Assembly: GCA_910589415.1 (NCBI GenBank)
Contig: OU342630.1
Coordinates: 87,168,186-87,232,185, forward strand
Reading direction: 5' to 3'
Source: Malachius bipustulatus
Taxonomy: Eukaryota > Arthropoda > Insecta > Coleoptera > Melyridae
Length of the DNA: 64,000 nt
Shown one piece after another: positions 12,814 through 22,938 of the stretch; positions within the stretch are counted from its first letter, which is position 1; each line of letters opens with the position of its first letter. A program made the position numbers and the translations under genes. Below the pieces are notes generated by a model. It did no database searches. It saw only the letters and a list, made by a program, of their open reading frames with translations, and had not been told where the DNA came from.

Positions 12814-13168
12814 AATTACAAAAATGTAAATATGGATATCACAAAGGATATTGACTTAAGTTGCGGAGATAATCTTCATAGAAGCATATCAGTAGACAGA
12901 TCGTCTGCAAATAAAATATCTGAGTGTTCTTCATATGTATCTCCCTTTACTGCAGATTTTAAACATCTATACTTACATGGTTCTAAAAATCCATCTCTCA
13001 ATATGGGCAACTTTCTTATTTTGCCAGATACAGAGTCGGTTAAACGGGCAAGGTTGGCACAATTTGATGCTTATTAAGAATCGAGAACAAAATTTTTATT
13101 AATTTTAGCTATTAAGTACTGAAATATGCTGAGAAAGCTGAAAAGTGGAAATTTCTTATTTCATTTTT

Positions 13169-13261
13169 AAAGCCAACTAGATCCCAGAATTTTCATACTC
13201 AACTTGTGTTCTTCTTATGGCCGCCACATTGGTTTTTCATGTCATTCGGCAATAAAAATCT
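13169..13261. repeat. Dispersed repeat shared with 54.4 kb
   Basis: Phrases such as CTAGATCCCAGAATTTTCAT and CTTCTTATGGCCG recur in the same order at about 54440-54535 (CTAGATCCCAGAGTTTTCAT, TTCTTATGGCCG), so two diverged copies of one repeat are present. Confidence 0.65.
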
Positions 13262-13319
13262 TACGATTTTGTTTTTATTTATTTTATGAAGTTATTTTGA
13301 AATATGTAAAAAAAAAAAA

Positions 13320-13793
13320 CGAACGGCACTTTTTCATTCTACTTCCTTTGCTCTATAAGATGGTGCTTATAAAACTTCAGTCCATCGTTCAGTTTTTAAG
13401 AAATCACCATCAACTTTATCTGTTTATATGGCCTGTAAAAAAGTACATCCTGTACTAGATAGAATTTGCAATTACGAATTCAGCAATGCACAGAAAAAAT
13501 AATAATTGACATATTTAGTACAACTTGTCAATTATATTGTTTTGTCATCAGTGTCATAAGTTCGTCGCCTACTACACCAAAATCTAATTTAAAAAAAAAA
13601 CAAAAGAAACCATTTTTTTTCGTTTAATTTAACCAGCTTAATTCGTAATTGGAAACTAATACAGGGTGTACTTTTTTACGGCCCATATAAGAAAATAAAG
13701 TTGATGGTGATTTCTTTGAAACTAAACGTTGAACTGAAACCTTGTAACCGCCATCTTGTAGAGTTAAAAAGTAGGAATTTGAAAGTGTCTTCT
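13320..13793. repeat. Inverted duplication including TE ends and the spacer between them
   Basis: The left arm ends AAAAAAGTACATCCTGTA (about 13456) and the right arm starts TACAGGGTGTACTTTTTT (13664). Each continues outward for about 130 bp as the inverse of the other (CACCATCAACTTTAT against ATAAAGTTGATGGTG). The spacer is partly inverted too (CAATTACGAATTCAGC near 13470 against GCTTAATTCGTAATTG near 13640). Confidence 0.7.
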
Positions 13794-16295
13794 GGTTGTC
13801 TCAAAATAACATCGACCACTAAATTGGGCTACTTTTAGCTAATCTAACCGACCCTGTATCTCTCACGGTTTCCGAAATCCCCATTCTGTTCATTCTTACT
13901 CTGGGCACACTGTATATAAGAAAAAAGAAATTTAGCTCACCAATAGGATAGGTGTATTAAGGCCTCATTGGGCTCAATGTATTAATATTAATAAAACATT
14001 AAAACACCTATTCCTTATTAAAAACTTGAAACATTACCATGATAAAGTGTGCCTGCAATAGCCTCTGTTTAAATTGCCCCTGCTCTTCTCCATATACCTA
14101 GGTGGCATCACATATAATATGAAAGCTTTTAGGAGGTACCTGTGTACTATAGGTATTGTCTAGAGTTGGACTATAAGGTATACCTAATACTAACCTATTC
14201 AACCTAACAGTAAAAAAGAATAAATTAACTCAATTTGTCGCATATAATCTAATTTACTATTTGACGAGAACCAAAAACCGCAACAACAAATTGCGTTTCT
14301 ACTTTTATCCCATCTAATTTCATTATGGCAGCTCTAAAGGACCGCGGTATCTCCGCGCGTGGGGGAACCAAGCTACCGATCGAGACACATTCGCACGTTT
14401 TATCTCCTCTCGGGATCCGGGAATCGAATAACAACACCCGTGAACGGCAATCGATGGAAGTACAATACAAAGTAATTAAGTTTCCGTCAGCTGCAAATTC
14501 CGTTCTCTCATTTTCTGCGGTGAGTCGTCCATCAGTTCTTTGTTCGCATCCGCCGCTTTGCAGAGCTGGGCCAGCAACTGACCGACAGCCTGCTAGGGGA
14601 AGGCCGACGGAAACTCGGGGCGAAAGGGATGGACGGGATACCCTGTTACATTCCCGTTTCGCACGTCGGAATTAACTTTTTATACGCTTTATTTCCAAAC
14701 CAGCCGCACGCGGTTCTGCGTTATAACTTACACAGCGCATGAAAAACGCATTGTTTTCAATATTCAAATACATACCTACTCTCATTTCTTTTTCTTAATA
14801 ATATTTTTTGATTTGTTATCTGATCTCTAGAACGATTTAGACACTCTCGGAAAGCTTCTATAGAAAAGTTCTACCGGATTTAATAATTTCTGACGAATAA
14901 TTTCAAATAACTGATGACTGACTTTATAACTTTAGTCATCAAGCTGCCCGTTCGTTAAATATAAATATCGTTCGTGAACATATTTAGAATAAACTGACAT
15001 TCTTGTCTGATGTGTGGCATTGCCCTTTATTTATTTTTTTTTACTGTTTCTCGATCCTTGTTTTCATTAAACGGATGCTGTCTGCTTAATTAAAACTTTT
15101 CCAGAACAGTATAGCGTCAACCTAACTGGGGTACAAATTTATAGTAGGCAACAGCATTTGAAGAATTTAAAGAAAAGATGAAAATTGGATTAAAATTACC
15201 TAGGATCTACGAATTTAATAATAATTATTAAAAAGAGACCTACATAATTATTTTTATCAGGAAACTAACTTTGATTTCGGTGACTTCTTTAACAATAAAT
15301 ATATAACGATCACAATGTATAATATAAACAAGTAATTGACCTTTTTTTTTTGTTTCAGGTATGGTTACAAATTTCCCTATCTTTCGGTCCCGTTGGTAAG
15401 ACCAGATATAATAGTTAGGTAACTTTAATGAATTTTATTACACATTTAGAACTTGCGTCCGTAGCTATTATTATTGGAAACGTGAAAACTCATGGCATAC
15501 AAAACGACCATGATCGACTTTTCAATAGCTCTAGCGCTGTATTACTGCGACTTTACCTAGGTACATGTACAACCAAGACGGTAAAGCGTGCTACCCGGAA
15601 GGCAACCGAGCTTAATAAAGAAGTCTCCTCCACTCCAAAGCCGTTAATAAAGAACATGGCCTCAGGTTATTTCAGGCGGCATGAGCATTACGAATATGCA
15701 TAGCTTTTAATATGCTTTGCTTTGTCAAAGCTGCTCTCCCACTCTTATATCCGGTCTGTGTTTTCCACATTCAGAACGATGGGGATGTCCCGATCAATAA
15801 AACAATCAGCAATCGTTGTATTAGTTGAACTTGTGGTCTTTTATTTTGCAAGGTTTTACAAAAAAAGTTAATTTTTCATTTTGCAACATTTTTAAAACAG
15901 CAGTGTTTAAAAAAATCAACAGATATAGGTACAGAGAGGTTCATAAAAAACAGACAACCCTGTGTAGCAGCTTCATTTTTCTTTCGATTTAAAAGATTAA
16001 AAAATCTTACTCAATGGCTCAAAGCCTCCTACAAACTGACTGAATTGTGCCACTTTTTATATTAAAACGCCTCCAAGTAACGACTGTCAATTGATTTCCT
16101 TGAAAAGGAGAGTATGGTTTTATATTTTTTGTTTTTTTGATTCTGCAAGTTTTGATAAAATTTGAATAAGTTATTTTTTTCATAGTTATTTGTGATTAAA
16201 AGTAATCGTAGAATGGAAAAACAATTTACAATCGTTACTCTAAGCTGCTACAGTGTTGGCCGTTTTTATGAGCCTCGCATAGATCATAAATATTT
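13794..16295. other. No confirmed gene; one GC-rich island and one candidate microexon
   Basis: About 14325-14675 is GC-rich and open in the + frame for 116 codons, without a known domain. About 15359-15395 is a 37-bp segment between splice-like sites (listed separately). Otherwise the DNA is AT-rich. Confidence 0.35.
15359..15395 (+). other. Candidate 37-bp microexon between strong splice-like sites
   Basis: A long T tract ending TGTTTCAG lies directly upstream and GTAAGA directly downstream. One frame through the segment is open (12 codons plus one base). No family can be recognised from 12 residues. The arrangement may be chance in AT-rich intronic DNA. Confidence 0.2.
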
Positions 16296-16472
16296 GAACG
16301 ATCAAACGAACTTACCTGAAGTGAAGTTCGATCGTAATTATATGAGGCGTTCAGTCCGAATATATCACGATGTAGTACGCGCTTCTCCTACTACCATGCA
16401 CAAGGTTAAAAGATAAAAAGAAACAAATCCCGTCACCCCTACCCTCACCTGCCCGTCGAAGGGAACTCTCAT
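16296..16472 (-). repeat. DIRS 3' inverted terminal repeat with 40-bp terminal extension
   Basis: 16336-16472 is the inverse of 21452-21589, including GGCGTTCAGTCCGAATATAT and GGGAACTCTCAT. Outside it, 16296-16335 is absent from the other terminal repeat. It reappears as a perfect inverse at 16553-16592, inside the internal complementary region. Confidence 0.9.
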
Positions 16473-16519
16473 TTCGTTTGAAGATTGTTTTACGACTGGG
16501 CCAATGGGTACGGGTGGGT

Positions 16520-16635
16520 GTGATATATTCGGACTGAACGCCTCATATAATTACGATCGAACTTCACTTCAGGTAAGTTCGTTTGATCGTTCAATTATAT
16601 TTCGGCGTTCAGTCCGAATATATCACGATGTAGTT
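16520..16635 (-). repeat. DIRS internal complementary region
   Basis: It consists of the complement of the 3' terminus (TGATATATTCGGACTGAACG ...), then the 40-bp extension (16553-16592), then a copy of the element's 5' terminus (AATTATATTTCGGCGTTCAG ...). This is the sequence expected at the joined ends of a circular DIRS intermediate. In the accepted DIRS1 model such a region templates completion of the ends. Confidence 0.85.
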
Positions 16636-16911
16636 GTTGAAAGATGTGATGTGTCGTCGTAAAACCAACCCAAAAAATTCAACCCTTCTGAGCGGCCTGC
16701 TTTATTATAATAGACCCAATTATAGGTATATTCAAGAAGATGAAAATTAAAAGTTTTTTATTTCTTAAAAGAAATTAAATAGATAGCAAATCATATAAAC
16801 AAATTCTGATATAAACGATATTCAAGGTATCTAGTACTTGTACAAGTAAACATAATAAGTTTTCTATATAAATCATCAACTTAAGTTCTGCAAGATAAAA
16901 CTCAAAATGAA

Positions 16912-18192
16912 CTAATCACTTACTTCCTCGAGAACTGTTTGTAAAAATGTTACAGTACTCTTGACTGGTCTGTTATAAAACTTTGCAAAAGAATTGGACT
17001 GTTCTGTCCAGCCAGCTGCATTTTTGATAGTATCTAATGATAAACCTCTCCTCAGTGCTGCCGAGGTAGAGGCGTGTCTCGTCGAATGTGGTTTAAATAT
17101 TGACACGTCAACTCCTGCAGCTTGTAGTGTGTCTTTAACCCATCGACTTAGTGACTGTGTGGTGGCTGGACCATGCGGTTTTGCGTATGTCAAAAACAAG
17201 GGGCTGCAGTTCGGCGATCTTAAGTCCCGAGTTGTCTTCAGGTATATTTTAATTAAGGATGCAACACATAAATTTGGATTACCATCAAAAAAGGGTAGGT
17301 CCAAGTTAGGCTGTGATCTGTTTGGTGCAGAAGTTTTGATGAAATCTGAAATGAAGATCTTTATGCCAGAGTCTGATATTTGTATATTCTTGCACTTGAT
17401 AAGCGAAAGAGTTTGCATTCTTTGACCTGTTGCTAATGCTAGTAGGGTCACCAATTTTCGGGAAAGTTGTTTTAAGTTGTCGTTGGGCATTTTCTGCAAA
17501 TAACTAAGGACTGGTTGTGGGTCCCATGTGACATCGTACTTTGGCCGAGATGGCCTTAAGCGGAATATTCCTTTCAAAAATCTCTTCAGATACGGATCGG
17601 TGCCTATCTTATTTGATACAACCAAAGCCAAAGCTGCCCTATGGGAATTGAAGGAACCATACTTATTGTTTTTCGAATCCAATAATGTTTGAAAAAATGT
17701 TATGACCTGTGGCGTTTCTCCTTGAAATGGTGAGATATCACGGTTACTACAGAATTCCCACCACAGTTTTAATGAACTGTTATACTGCTTAATTGTAGAA
17801 ACAGCTAGAGATCCAATCATTGTTTCGACTGCATTATCCGGTATTCCTTTTCTCCTAAAGGCTTCCCTGATAACCTCGCGGCCACCAGGGTAAGGTTTTC
17901 CGATAAAGGGTGTTGGAGACTGCTGTAAGGAGAATACAATAAATAAGGTTCCGGTTTGAAGAACAAGGGTTCGCCAACAATTAGTTTGGTGAAAAGTGGA
18001 TACCATGGTTGGGCTTGCCAAAAAGGGACTACCAGAATACCAGCTGCCTTTTCGGCACAAATTTTTTGAAGTACCCGGAGTATCAATGAAAACGGAGGAA
18101 ACGCATAAAAGTAAAAGAAGGACCAGTTCACTGTGAATGCATCCACAGCTTCCGATTTTTGATCTCTTAGCCAAGAAATGTATCTGTGGCAC
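16912..18192 (-). CDS. DIRS tyrosine recombinase (integrase)
   Basis: Frame of 426 codons, open to 18192. The first codon of the open frame there is GTG, so the true start is unknown and could involve frameshifting or an internal ATG. The enzyme would catalyse site-specific recombination of the circular DNA copy into the genome. An N-terminal SAM-like domain probably covers about residues 115-215 (around AVSTIKQYNSSLKLWWEFC). The catalytic set is visible: R258 in ATGQRMQTLSL, H369-x-x-R372 in HSTRHAS, W395 in the usual H/W position, and Y406 in AKFYNRP. The frame ends about 40 residues past R372 of the active site, as usual for the family. It overlaps the RT-RNase H frame by 376 bp in a different frame, so residues 1 to about 100 may not be translated as recombinase. 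No stop or frameshift breaks the conserved domain. Confidence 0.92.
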   Translation of the reverse strand: MPQIHFLAKRSKIGSCGCIHSELVLLLLLCVSSVFIDTPGTSKNLCRKGSWYSGSPFLASPTMVSTFHQTNCWRTLVLQTGTLFIVFSLQQSPTPFIGKPYPGGREVIREAFRRKGIPDNAVETMIGSLAVSTIKQYNSSLKLWWEFCSNRDISPFQGETPQVITFFQTLLDSKNNKYGSFNSHRAALALVVSNKIGTDPYLKRFLKGIFRLRPSRPKYDVTWDPQPVLSYLQKMPNDNLKQLSRKLVTLLALATGQRMQTLSLIKCKNIQISDSGIKIFISDFIKTSAPNRSQPNLDLPFFDGNPNLCVASLIKIYLKTTRDLRSPNCSPLFLTYAKPHGPATTQSLSRWVKDTLQAAGVDVSIFKPHSTRHASTSAALRRGLSLDTIKNAAGWTEQSNSFAKFYNRPVKSTVTFLQTVLEEVSD

Positions 18193-19748
18193 TTATGATT
18201 TTCAGCCGAGGCGAACAGATCTATATCTGGATAACCAAAATTACCAACAATTTTCTCAAAGGCACTCTTACTCAGTGACCATTCCGTCTCGGGGAATAAC
18301 ATCCGCGAAGCTCGGTCAGCTTGCCAATTATCGCTAGAACTTACGTATGAAGCGAAGATCCACAGATCTCGCTCCTCACACCATTGCCAAATTAACCTCG
18401 CCAAGTCATTTAGTTTTGGAAACTGGATGCTGCCCATTTTGTTTACGTAGGCGAGGGCTGTGGTATTGTCTGTCCTTATTAGGATATTGACATTCCTTAG
18501 ATATCTCGCGAAACATTTCAAGCCGTAAAAAATGGCTTGGAGTTCCAGAAGGTTTATATGATTATCTTTATGTACATCCTTCCACCAACCATACGTACTT
18601 TCACCACCGCTAGACGCACCCCAGCCAGTTAGGCTAGCGTCGGTGTAAATCTCAAGCTGGAATTGATCTTTTCTAAATTCGTTTGACGTCCAATCGATAT
18701 GTGATTGCCACCAAAGTAAATCGGGAAGAATATCCTGCGAAAGTTTCATATTCGCGTCATAGTTTCCCGAACTTTTACATAGCGCAAGAAATTTCTCGCG
18801 TTCAAATCGCTTAGTATATAACCAGCCATATTTTACTGCTGGACAAGCTGACGTAAGGATACCTATGAATTGAGCCAACTTCCTAATTTGACAAAACTTC
18901 CGCCCTTTGAAGTAGTTGATCCAAGATTGAATCGTTTTCCGTTTTTCGTTCGGTAATTCGATCGACATTTTCTGAGAATCGAATATGAATCCCAAAAACT
19001 TACACCTTGTTTTGGGGGTAAGTACAGACTTTTCATAATTAATTAGAAATCCTAGCGATACTAGCAATTTAATTGTCAGTTTTACATAACGGGTACACTC
19101 TTCCTTTGAATTAGCTATAATTAAAAAATCGTCAAGATAATTTACGCATGAGACGCCTTTACAGCGTAAGTATCTCATTAGTGGGCTCATAAGTTTAGTA
19201 AAAGTGTACGGAGCGGATGCTAGTCCGAACGGCAGGCATGTAAACTCATATAATTTGTTGTTAAAGGAAAAACGTAAGTATTTCCTATCTTCCTTACTTA
19301 TCGGGAGCATATAATATGCTTCCGATAAGTCAATTGAAGCAGCATAGGAGCCCTTATGCATGAGTTTCATTGCTGTTCTGGCATCCTCCATCTTAAAGTG
19401 GGGGGCATCCACAAATACATTTAGTTCCTTAAGGTTTAAAATAAAACGTTTTTTGCCGTTAGATTTATCGGCCAAGAATATTCTAGAGAGGAACTGGCCA
19501 GGTTGAGAGTTGCACCTCTCTATGACACCTAATTTAGCCAACCGTTCCACTTCTTCGGAAATAAACTTGGTGTTCGAGAGTGAATGTTTACTTACTGGAT
19601 ACCGCCTTTGAATAAAGGTATTGGTAAAAGGAAGCTTGTATCCCTGCACCCAGTTTAATATTACTGGATTTGAAGTTATTTTCAACCACTCATCATAAAA
19701 GAATTGAAGGCGACCTGCATAATTTTTTAAAATACTCACCGGTTTCAC
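17817..19748 (-). CDS. DIRS reverse transcriptase-RNase H polyprotein
   Basis: 643 codons. RT spans about residues 60-265, with motif A at SIDLSEAYY (D140), the CLPFGLASAP box at 171-180 and the YLDD catalytic pair at 204-207. RNase H spans about 363-485, with the four acidic residues visible: D370 (YTDAS), E402 (LLELQA), D427 (RTDNTT) and D478 (NWQADRAS). Residues about 490-640 contain the aromatic segment YAFPPFSLILRVL found after RNase H in DIRS pol proteins. A Dam-like methyltransferase often occupies this position, but I could not confirm its motifs. The frame begins with GTG overlapping the gag stop (GTGA) and is open further upstream. A ribosomal frameshift or termination-reinitiation is therefore more likely than a free ATG start. 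Confidence 0.93.
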   Translation of the reverse strand: MKPVSILKNYAGRLQFFYDEWLKITSNPVILNWVQGYKLPFTNTFIQRRYPVSKHSLSNTKFISEEVERLAKLGVIERCNSQPGQFLSRIFLADKSNGKKRFILNLKELNVFVDAPHFKMEDARTAMKLMHKGSYAASIDLSEAYYMLPISKEDRKYLRFSFNNKLYEFTCLPFGLASAPYTFTKLMSPLMRYLRCKGVSCVNYLDDFLIIANSKEECTRYVKLTIKLLVSLGFLINYEKSVLTPKTRCKFLGFIFDSQKMSIELPNEKRKTIQSWINYFKGRKFCQIRKLAQFIGILTSACPAVKYGWLYTKRFEREKFLALCKSSGNYDANMKLSQDILPDLLWWQSHIDWTSNEFRKDQFQLEIYTDASLTGWGASSGGESTYGWWKDVHKDNHINLLELQAIFYGLKCFARYLRNVNILIRTDNTTALAYVNKMGSIQFPKLNDLARLIWQWCEERDLWIFASYVSSSDNWQADRASRMLFPETEWSLSKSAFEKIVGNFGYPDIDLFASAENHKCHRYISWLRDQKSEAVDAFTVNWSFFYFYAFPPFSLILRVLQKICAEKAAGILVVPFWQAQPWYPLFTKLIVGEPLFFKPEPYLLYSPYSSLQHPLSENLTLVAARLSGKPLGEKEYRIMQSKQ

Positions 19749-21277
19749 ACTCTCCTCCGATAGGAGTTCTTGTGACTGGGGGGTTTCTGGTTCTCCCTGG
19801 TATTCCCCCAGCGAGGTGTTCTCTGGGGCTGCCCTTTGGGTGGTCTCGTCTCGCTCCCTCGACGGACCGGGCGTTGAAAGTTTAACGGCGGGAAGGGTCT
19901 CTGTTGACTACTCCCCCCCCATTTGAATGATTTTCGAACTGGCAAAGAAGTACCAGGTTTTGGTAACCTTAAGTCCTTTCCCACTGTTTCCAGATTTTTC
20001 GCAGTTCGTATTTTCTCCCCCAAATCCGAACCGAATAAAAACTCGGACGGTAAACATTTATCTATCTGAGTTGTAACATTTTTGTTCAGCGAAGGATTTA
20101 TTAGATTCCTGCGTGTAACAGAAACCCGATGGAATAAATTTGATAAAATTCTCCCTGAATCTGACAGGTATGAAAGCAGCTCGCCGTTAATGTCGGCAGG
20201 CATACATTCGAAATTATTTAAAACCAAATTTAAGCCTTTACCAAGGGCGCAAATACCTTTTCCCAGCTGATTCTGAACCTCGACATAAGATCCATCCCTC
20301 GTAAGACATTGCTTGTCTAAAATAGTGGTGATTTCGGGATTCAATTTTGGGGGACTTAAATCTGTTAAGTTACCAGGTATTTCGTATTTATTCAAGAGAT
20401 CGGAAGTCTCTTCTTTTGGGAGACCATTCGCTAAAGTGTGGCGCCATCTAGGCGCTAAAGCATCATGTAAAAGAGATAAATTGGCCTTGCTTTTTTCCGG
20501 GTTGTCCCCTAGAATTTTTAAGGCATCGTCAGGCAGAACTTCGTCATTATCAATGATTAATACATCCTCAGGTTGATGTTCTCTAACATCGGCACCTTCT
20601 GTTACGATGTCGTTAGAATTAATGGATTCTGAATTATTATTAATAACAGAATTAGAATATGATTTCTTGGTATCTCTTATTACATCCGTCCGGTACTGGG
20701 ACCGGACCGGTGATCGAGAGCGAGAACGACGAGCCCGGCTGCACGCCCGGTGTCGATCTCCAGATAAATTGTATTTTCCAACGTCGACTGCATTTGTACT
20801 ATTCCCTGCTGCACGCATGAAATATGTCAACGTTGGTGACCGGTTACGAGTCTGGTCCGGAGAGTTGTGCGTAACCGTTGCAAGCGGTTCCCTGTTAATG
20901 TGATCCGTCGATGAGGATCGAGAAGGCCACCTGTGTCGTTGGTGGCGACGTTCATTTGCACTCGTCTGCTTGCTCTCCGCTGCACGGGGAGAGTGAGCTG
21001 GCGTAAGGGTCTCGCGTGAACGAGACCGAGACAGAGTTCGACTATGACCCGGAACAGGGTCCCGTCTGTGACGAGGAACGCTTCCCCGCCTTACACAGGG
21101 CGAAGAAGCAAGCCGTCTCTCTTTTCTCAATTGTTTTTCTAATTTCTCAACTCGCTCTATGAGTTTTAAAGATTCTGCATGAATCTTACTCTTGTTCTTG
21201 CTATGTTTACTAGAACCTCTACTAGGTGATGGCGAGTGACTTCTATCTCTCCTGTTATGTTTCCGTGATTTCCCCAT
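19745..21277 (-). CDS. DIRS gag-like protein
   Basis: 510 codons from an ATG at 21277. The N-terminal 110 or so residues are very basic and rich in S and R (MGKSRKHNRRDRSHSPSPSR, then many RSRS and HSP repeats), followed by a short coiled-coil-like ESLKLIERVEKLEKQLRK near residue 35-52. A globular region follows from about 230 to 430, and a basic proline/arginine tail ends in SYRRRV. This matches the usual layout of gag in DIRS elements, which is assumed to package the RNA. No zinc knuckle is seen. It is the first gene of the element, about 170 bp inside the 5' terminal repeat, and its stop overlaps the next frame in GTGA. Confidence 0.85.
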   Translation of the reverse strand: MGKSRKHNRRDRSHSPSPSRGSSKHSKNKSKIHAESLKLIERVEKLEKQLRKERRLASSPCVRRGSVPRHRRDPVPGHSRTLSRSRSRETLTPAHSPRAAESKQTSANERRHQRHRWPSRSSSTDHINREPLATVTHNSPDQTRNRSPTLTYFMRAAGNSTNAVDVGKYNLSGDRHRACSRARRSRSRSPVRSQYRTDVIRDTKKSYSNSVINNNSESINSNDIVTEGADVREHQPEDVLIIDNDEVLPDDALKILGDNPEKSKANLSLLHDALAPRWRHTLANGLPKEETSDLLNKYEIPGNLTDLSPPKLNPEITTILDKQCLTRDGSYVEVQNQLGKGICALGKGLNLVLNNFECMPADINGELLSYLSDSGRILSNLFHRVSVTRRNLINPSLNKNVTTQIDKCLPSEFLFGSDLGEKIRTAKNLETVGKDLRLPKPGTSLPVRKSFKWGGSSQQRPFPPLNFQRPVRRGSETRPPKGQPQRTPRWGNTRENQKPPSHKNSYRRRV

Positions 21278-21451
21278 TTTCTGAAGACAAATGCTAAATA
21301 GAAAATTAAGCCTGAAACAATGAGATTATTATGTCTACTTACAGCTTTGATATAAGTTGTTTGGCACTTGTTTTGCTACAAATTTCCTAAACACGTATAC
21401 ACTGTCTGCGTGAGCGACGTGCGACCTTGCACATGGAGCACAAGAAACACT

Positions 21452-21589
21452 ATGAGAGTTCCCTTCGACGGGCAGGTGAGGGTAGGGGTGACGGGATTTG
21501 TTTCTTTTTATCTTTTAACCTTGTGCATGGTAGTAGGAGAAGCGCGTACTACATCGTGATATATTCGGACTGAACGCCGAAATATAATT
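21452..21589 (-). repeat. DIRS 5' inverted terminal repeat
   Basis: Inverse copy of 16336-16472 with small differences at the extreme end (CCGAAATATAATT here, complement of AATTATATGAGG there). It lies directly upstream of gag on the minus strand and presumably holds the promoter. Confidence 0.9.
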
Positions 21590-21637
21590 TTATATTTTTT
21601 TTCAACAAAACTTTGTTTATTGCACAGTTTAATCAAT

Positions 21638-22064
21638 TATTTTACGCACAATTGAATCAAAATTGGTTGTTTACGTCTTAGTTACCATGGCGGAAACTAT
21701 GATTTTACGACTAGCGGGCCGTAAAGTAGAGAAAAAGTCCGGCGATTATGAAATAATGTATATGCTTTGTTGTTTGAACTGTTATCTTTATTTTATTAAT
21801 ACGTACATACTTTGGGATTATAAATATAATTAATTATTTGTAATATTAAAAACACAGTTGGAAACATTCTGGAAAGTAATTCCATTAACCAGAAGTCGCT
21901 TCTGAAGAATGTCTCCTCGCGAAATTAATACAAGTTGATTTATCGATTATATTAATTTTCCAGCGTCAAACGCTGCTGTCAAATTAATTTTAAACGAATG
22001 TCAAAAATTATTATTTTATATTAGGAATATTATTGTTATTGTTTTGATGCAATTGTGCGTAAAA
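21638..22064. mobile_element. TIR element of about 425 bp
   Basis: The left end TTTTACGCACAATTGAATCA and the right end TGATGCAATTGTGCGTAAAA are inverted repeats with one mismatch. The interior contains no open frame of note. It sits 50 bp right of the DIRS element. Confidence 0.65.
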
Positions 22065-22068
22065 CGTT

Positions 22069-22188
22069 GTACGTACCTCTGCCCGAAGGAAAGATTACGC
22101 CCTTAGTCGAATAAAGGCCCTCCGCTGCGCGTCGGGCCTCAAACTTCGTCCGCGGGCGTAATCTTCTTCCTTCGGCCCTCTGTACGTA
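22069..22188. repeat. GC-rich 120-bp palindrome
   Basis: GTACGTACCTCTGCCCGAAGG at the left pairs with CCTTCGGCCCTCTGTACGT at the right. Inside, GATTACGCCC pairs with GGGCGTAATC and GGCCCTCCGC faces GCGTCGGGCC. It abuts the right end of the TIR element at 21638-22064. Confidence 0.7.
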
Positions 22189-22773
22189 AATAACTATTTG
22201 ATATTAACTTTGACAGAAATTTATTTGGAGTTTCTCAACATAATGAAATTTGAAGTTAGCGCAAGCTGCATATTAAGACAAGGCAATTGGTTATTTACGA
22301 ATTTCGTTTCATTTTTTTCTACTGTTGCGTAATGTATTCATATGAACACCCTGTAGAACGTCAATAATATTATTAAAGTCCAATCCTTCTTTCTGCAATC
22401 TTGTATTTTGCTTAATTAAAATTTTGTTGCTTACTACTCTATTTTTTTAAGTAGAACTTTTTTTACGACATCGTTTTTGAAACAAAATAAAGGTTAAGTA
22501 ATACCGGTGAAGTCATGTTTACCGCGGTAAGTAGGACTTTGTACCTAACCATAGTAACGTTGGTTACAGCAAACGTTGTCACCAAAACTAATATCTACCT
22601 AACTACTTTAGTAAAGTCAGGATTTTGAATTGCGGGGCCACCGTGCATAGGTTCGGTTCTTAAATGGCTGCAAAAGGCTTACTGGCTGAAAAAGGATGAC
22701 TACAAAAGGTTTATGAGTACATTGCTTAACTCCTCGCTTAACTCATAGAATTGAAAATTTCGAAACGTGCAAC
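22189..22773. other. AT-rich DNA, nothing recognised
   Basis: One isolated ACACCCTGTAGAACG motif near 22345 resembles the end of a CAGGGTG element but has no partner nearby. Confidence 0.4.
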
Positions 22774-22938
22774 TTACACAGGCTGTCCCAAAATGAAGGG
22801 GGCAAACTTCAAACGTGAATATTTACTAAGTTTAAGACAAAAAGTCTTAATTAACCTACTTCCTAAATTGAGTATTAACGATGTTGCAAAGTGTTATAAT
22901 GTTCCATGAAAATGGCTTTTTTGTATAACTACAAAACA

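Larger units (their letters stand above)
16296..21589 (-). mobile_element. Complete DIRS-type tyrosine-recombinase retrotransposon
   Basis: About 5.3 kb. Read on the minus strand, the order is 5' inverted terminal repeat, gag, RT-RNase H, tyrosine recombinase, internal complementary region, 3' inverted terminal repeat. This is the DIRS1-order plan. These elements integrate by a recombinase from a circular intermediate, so no target-site duplication is expected and none is seen. All three frames are open without stops, and the catalytic residues of RT, RNase H and recombinase are visible. The insertion therefore looks young and possibly still functional. The sequence directly outside (AT-rich on both sides) gives no further boundary information. 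Confidence 0.93.

Noticed and set aside
16994..20903. Plus-strand ORFs across the DIRS element
   Set aside because: Antisense shadows of gag, pol and recombinase.
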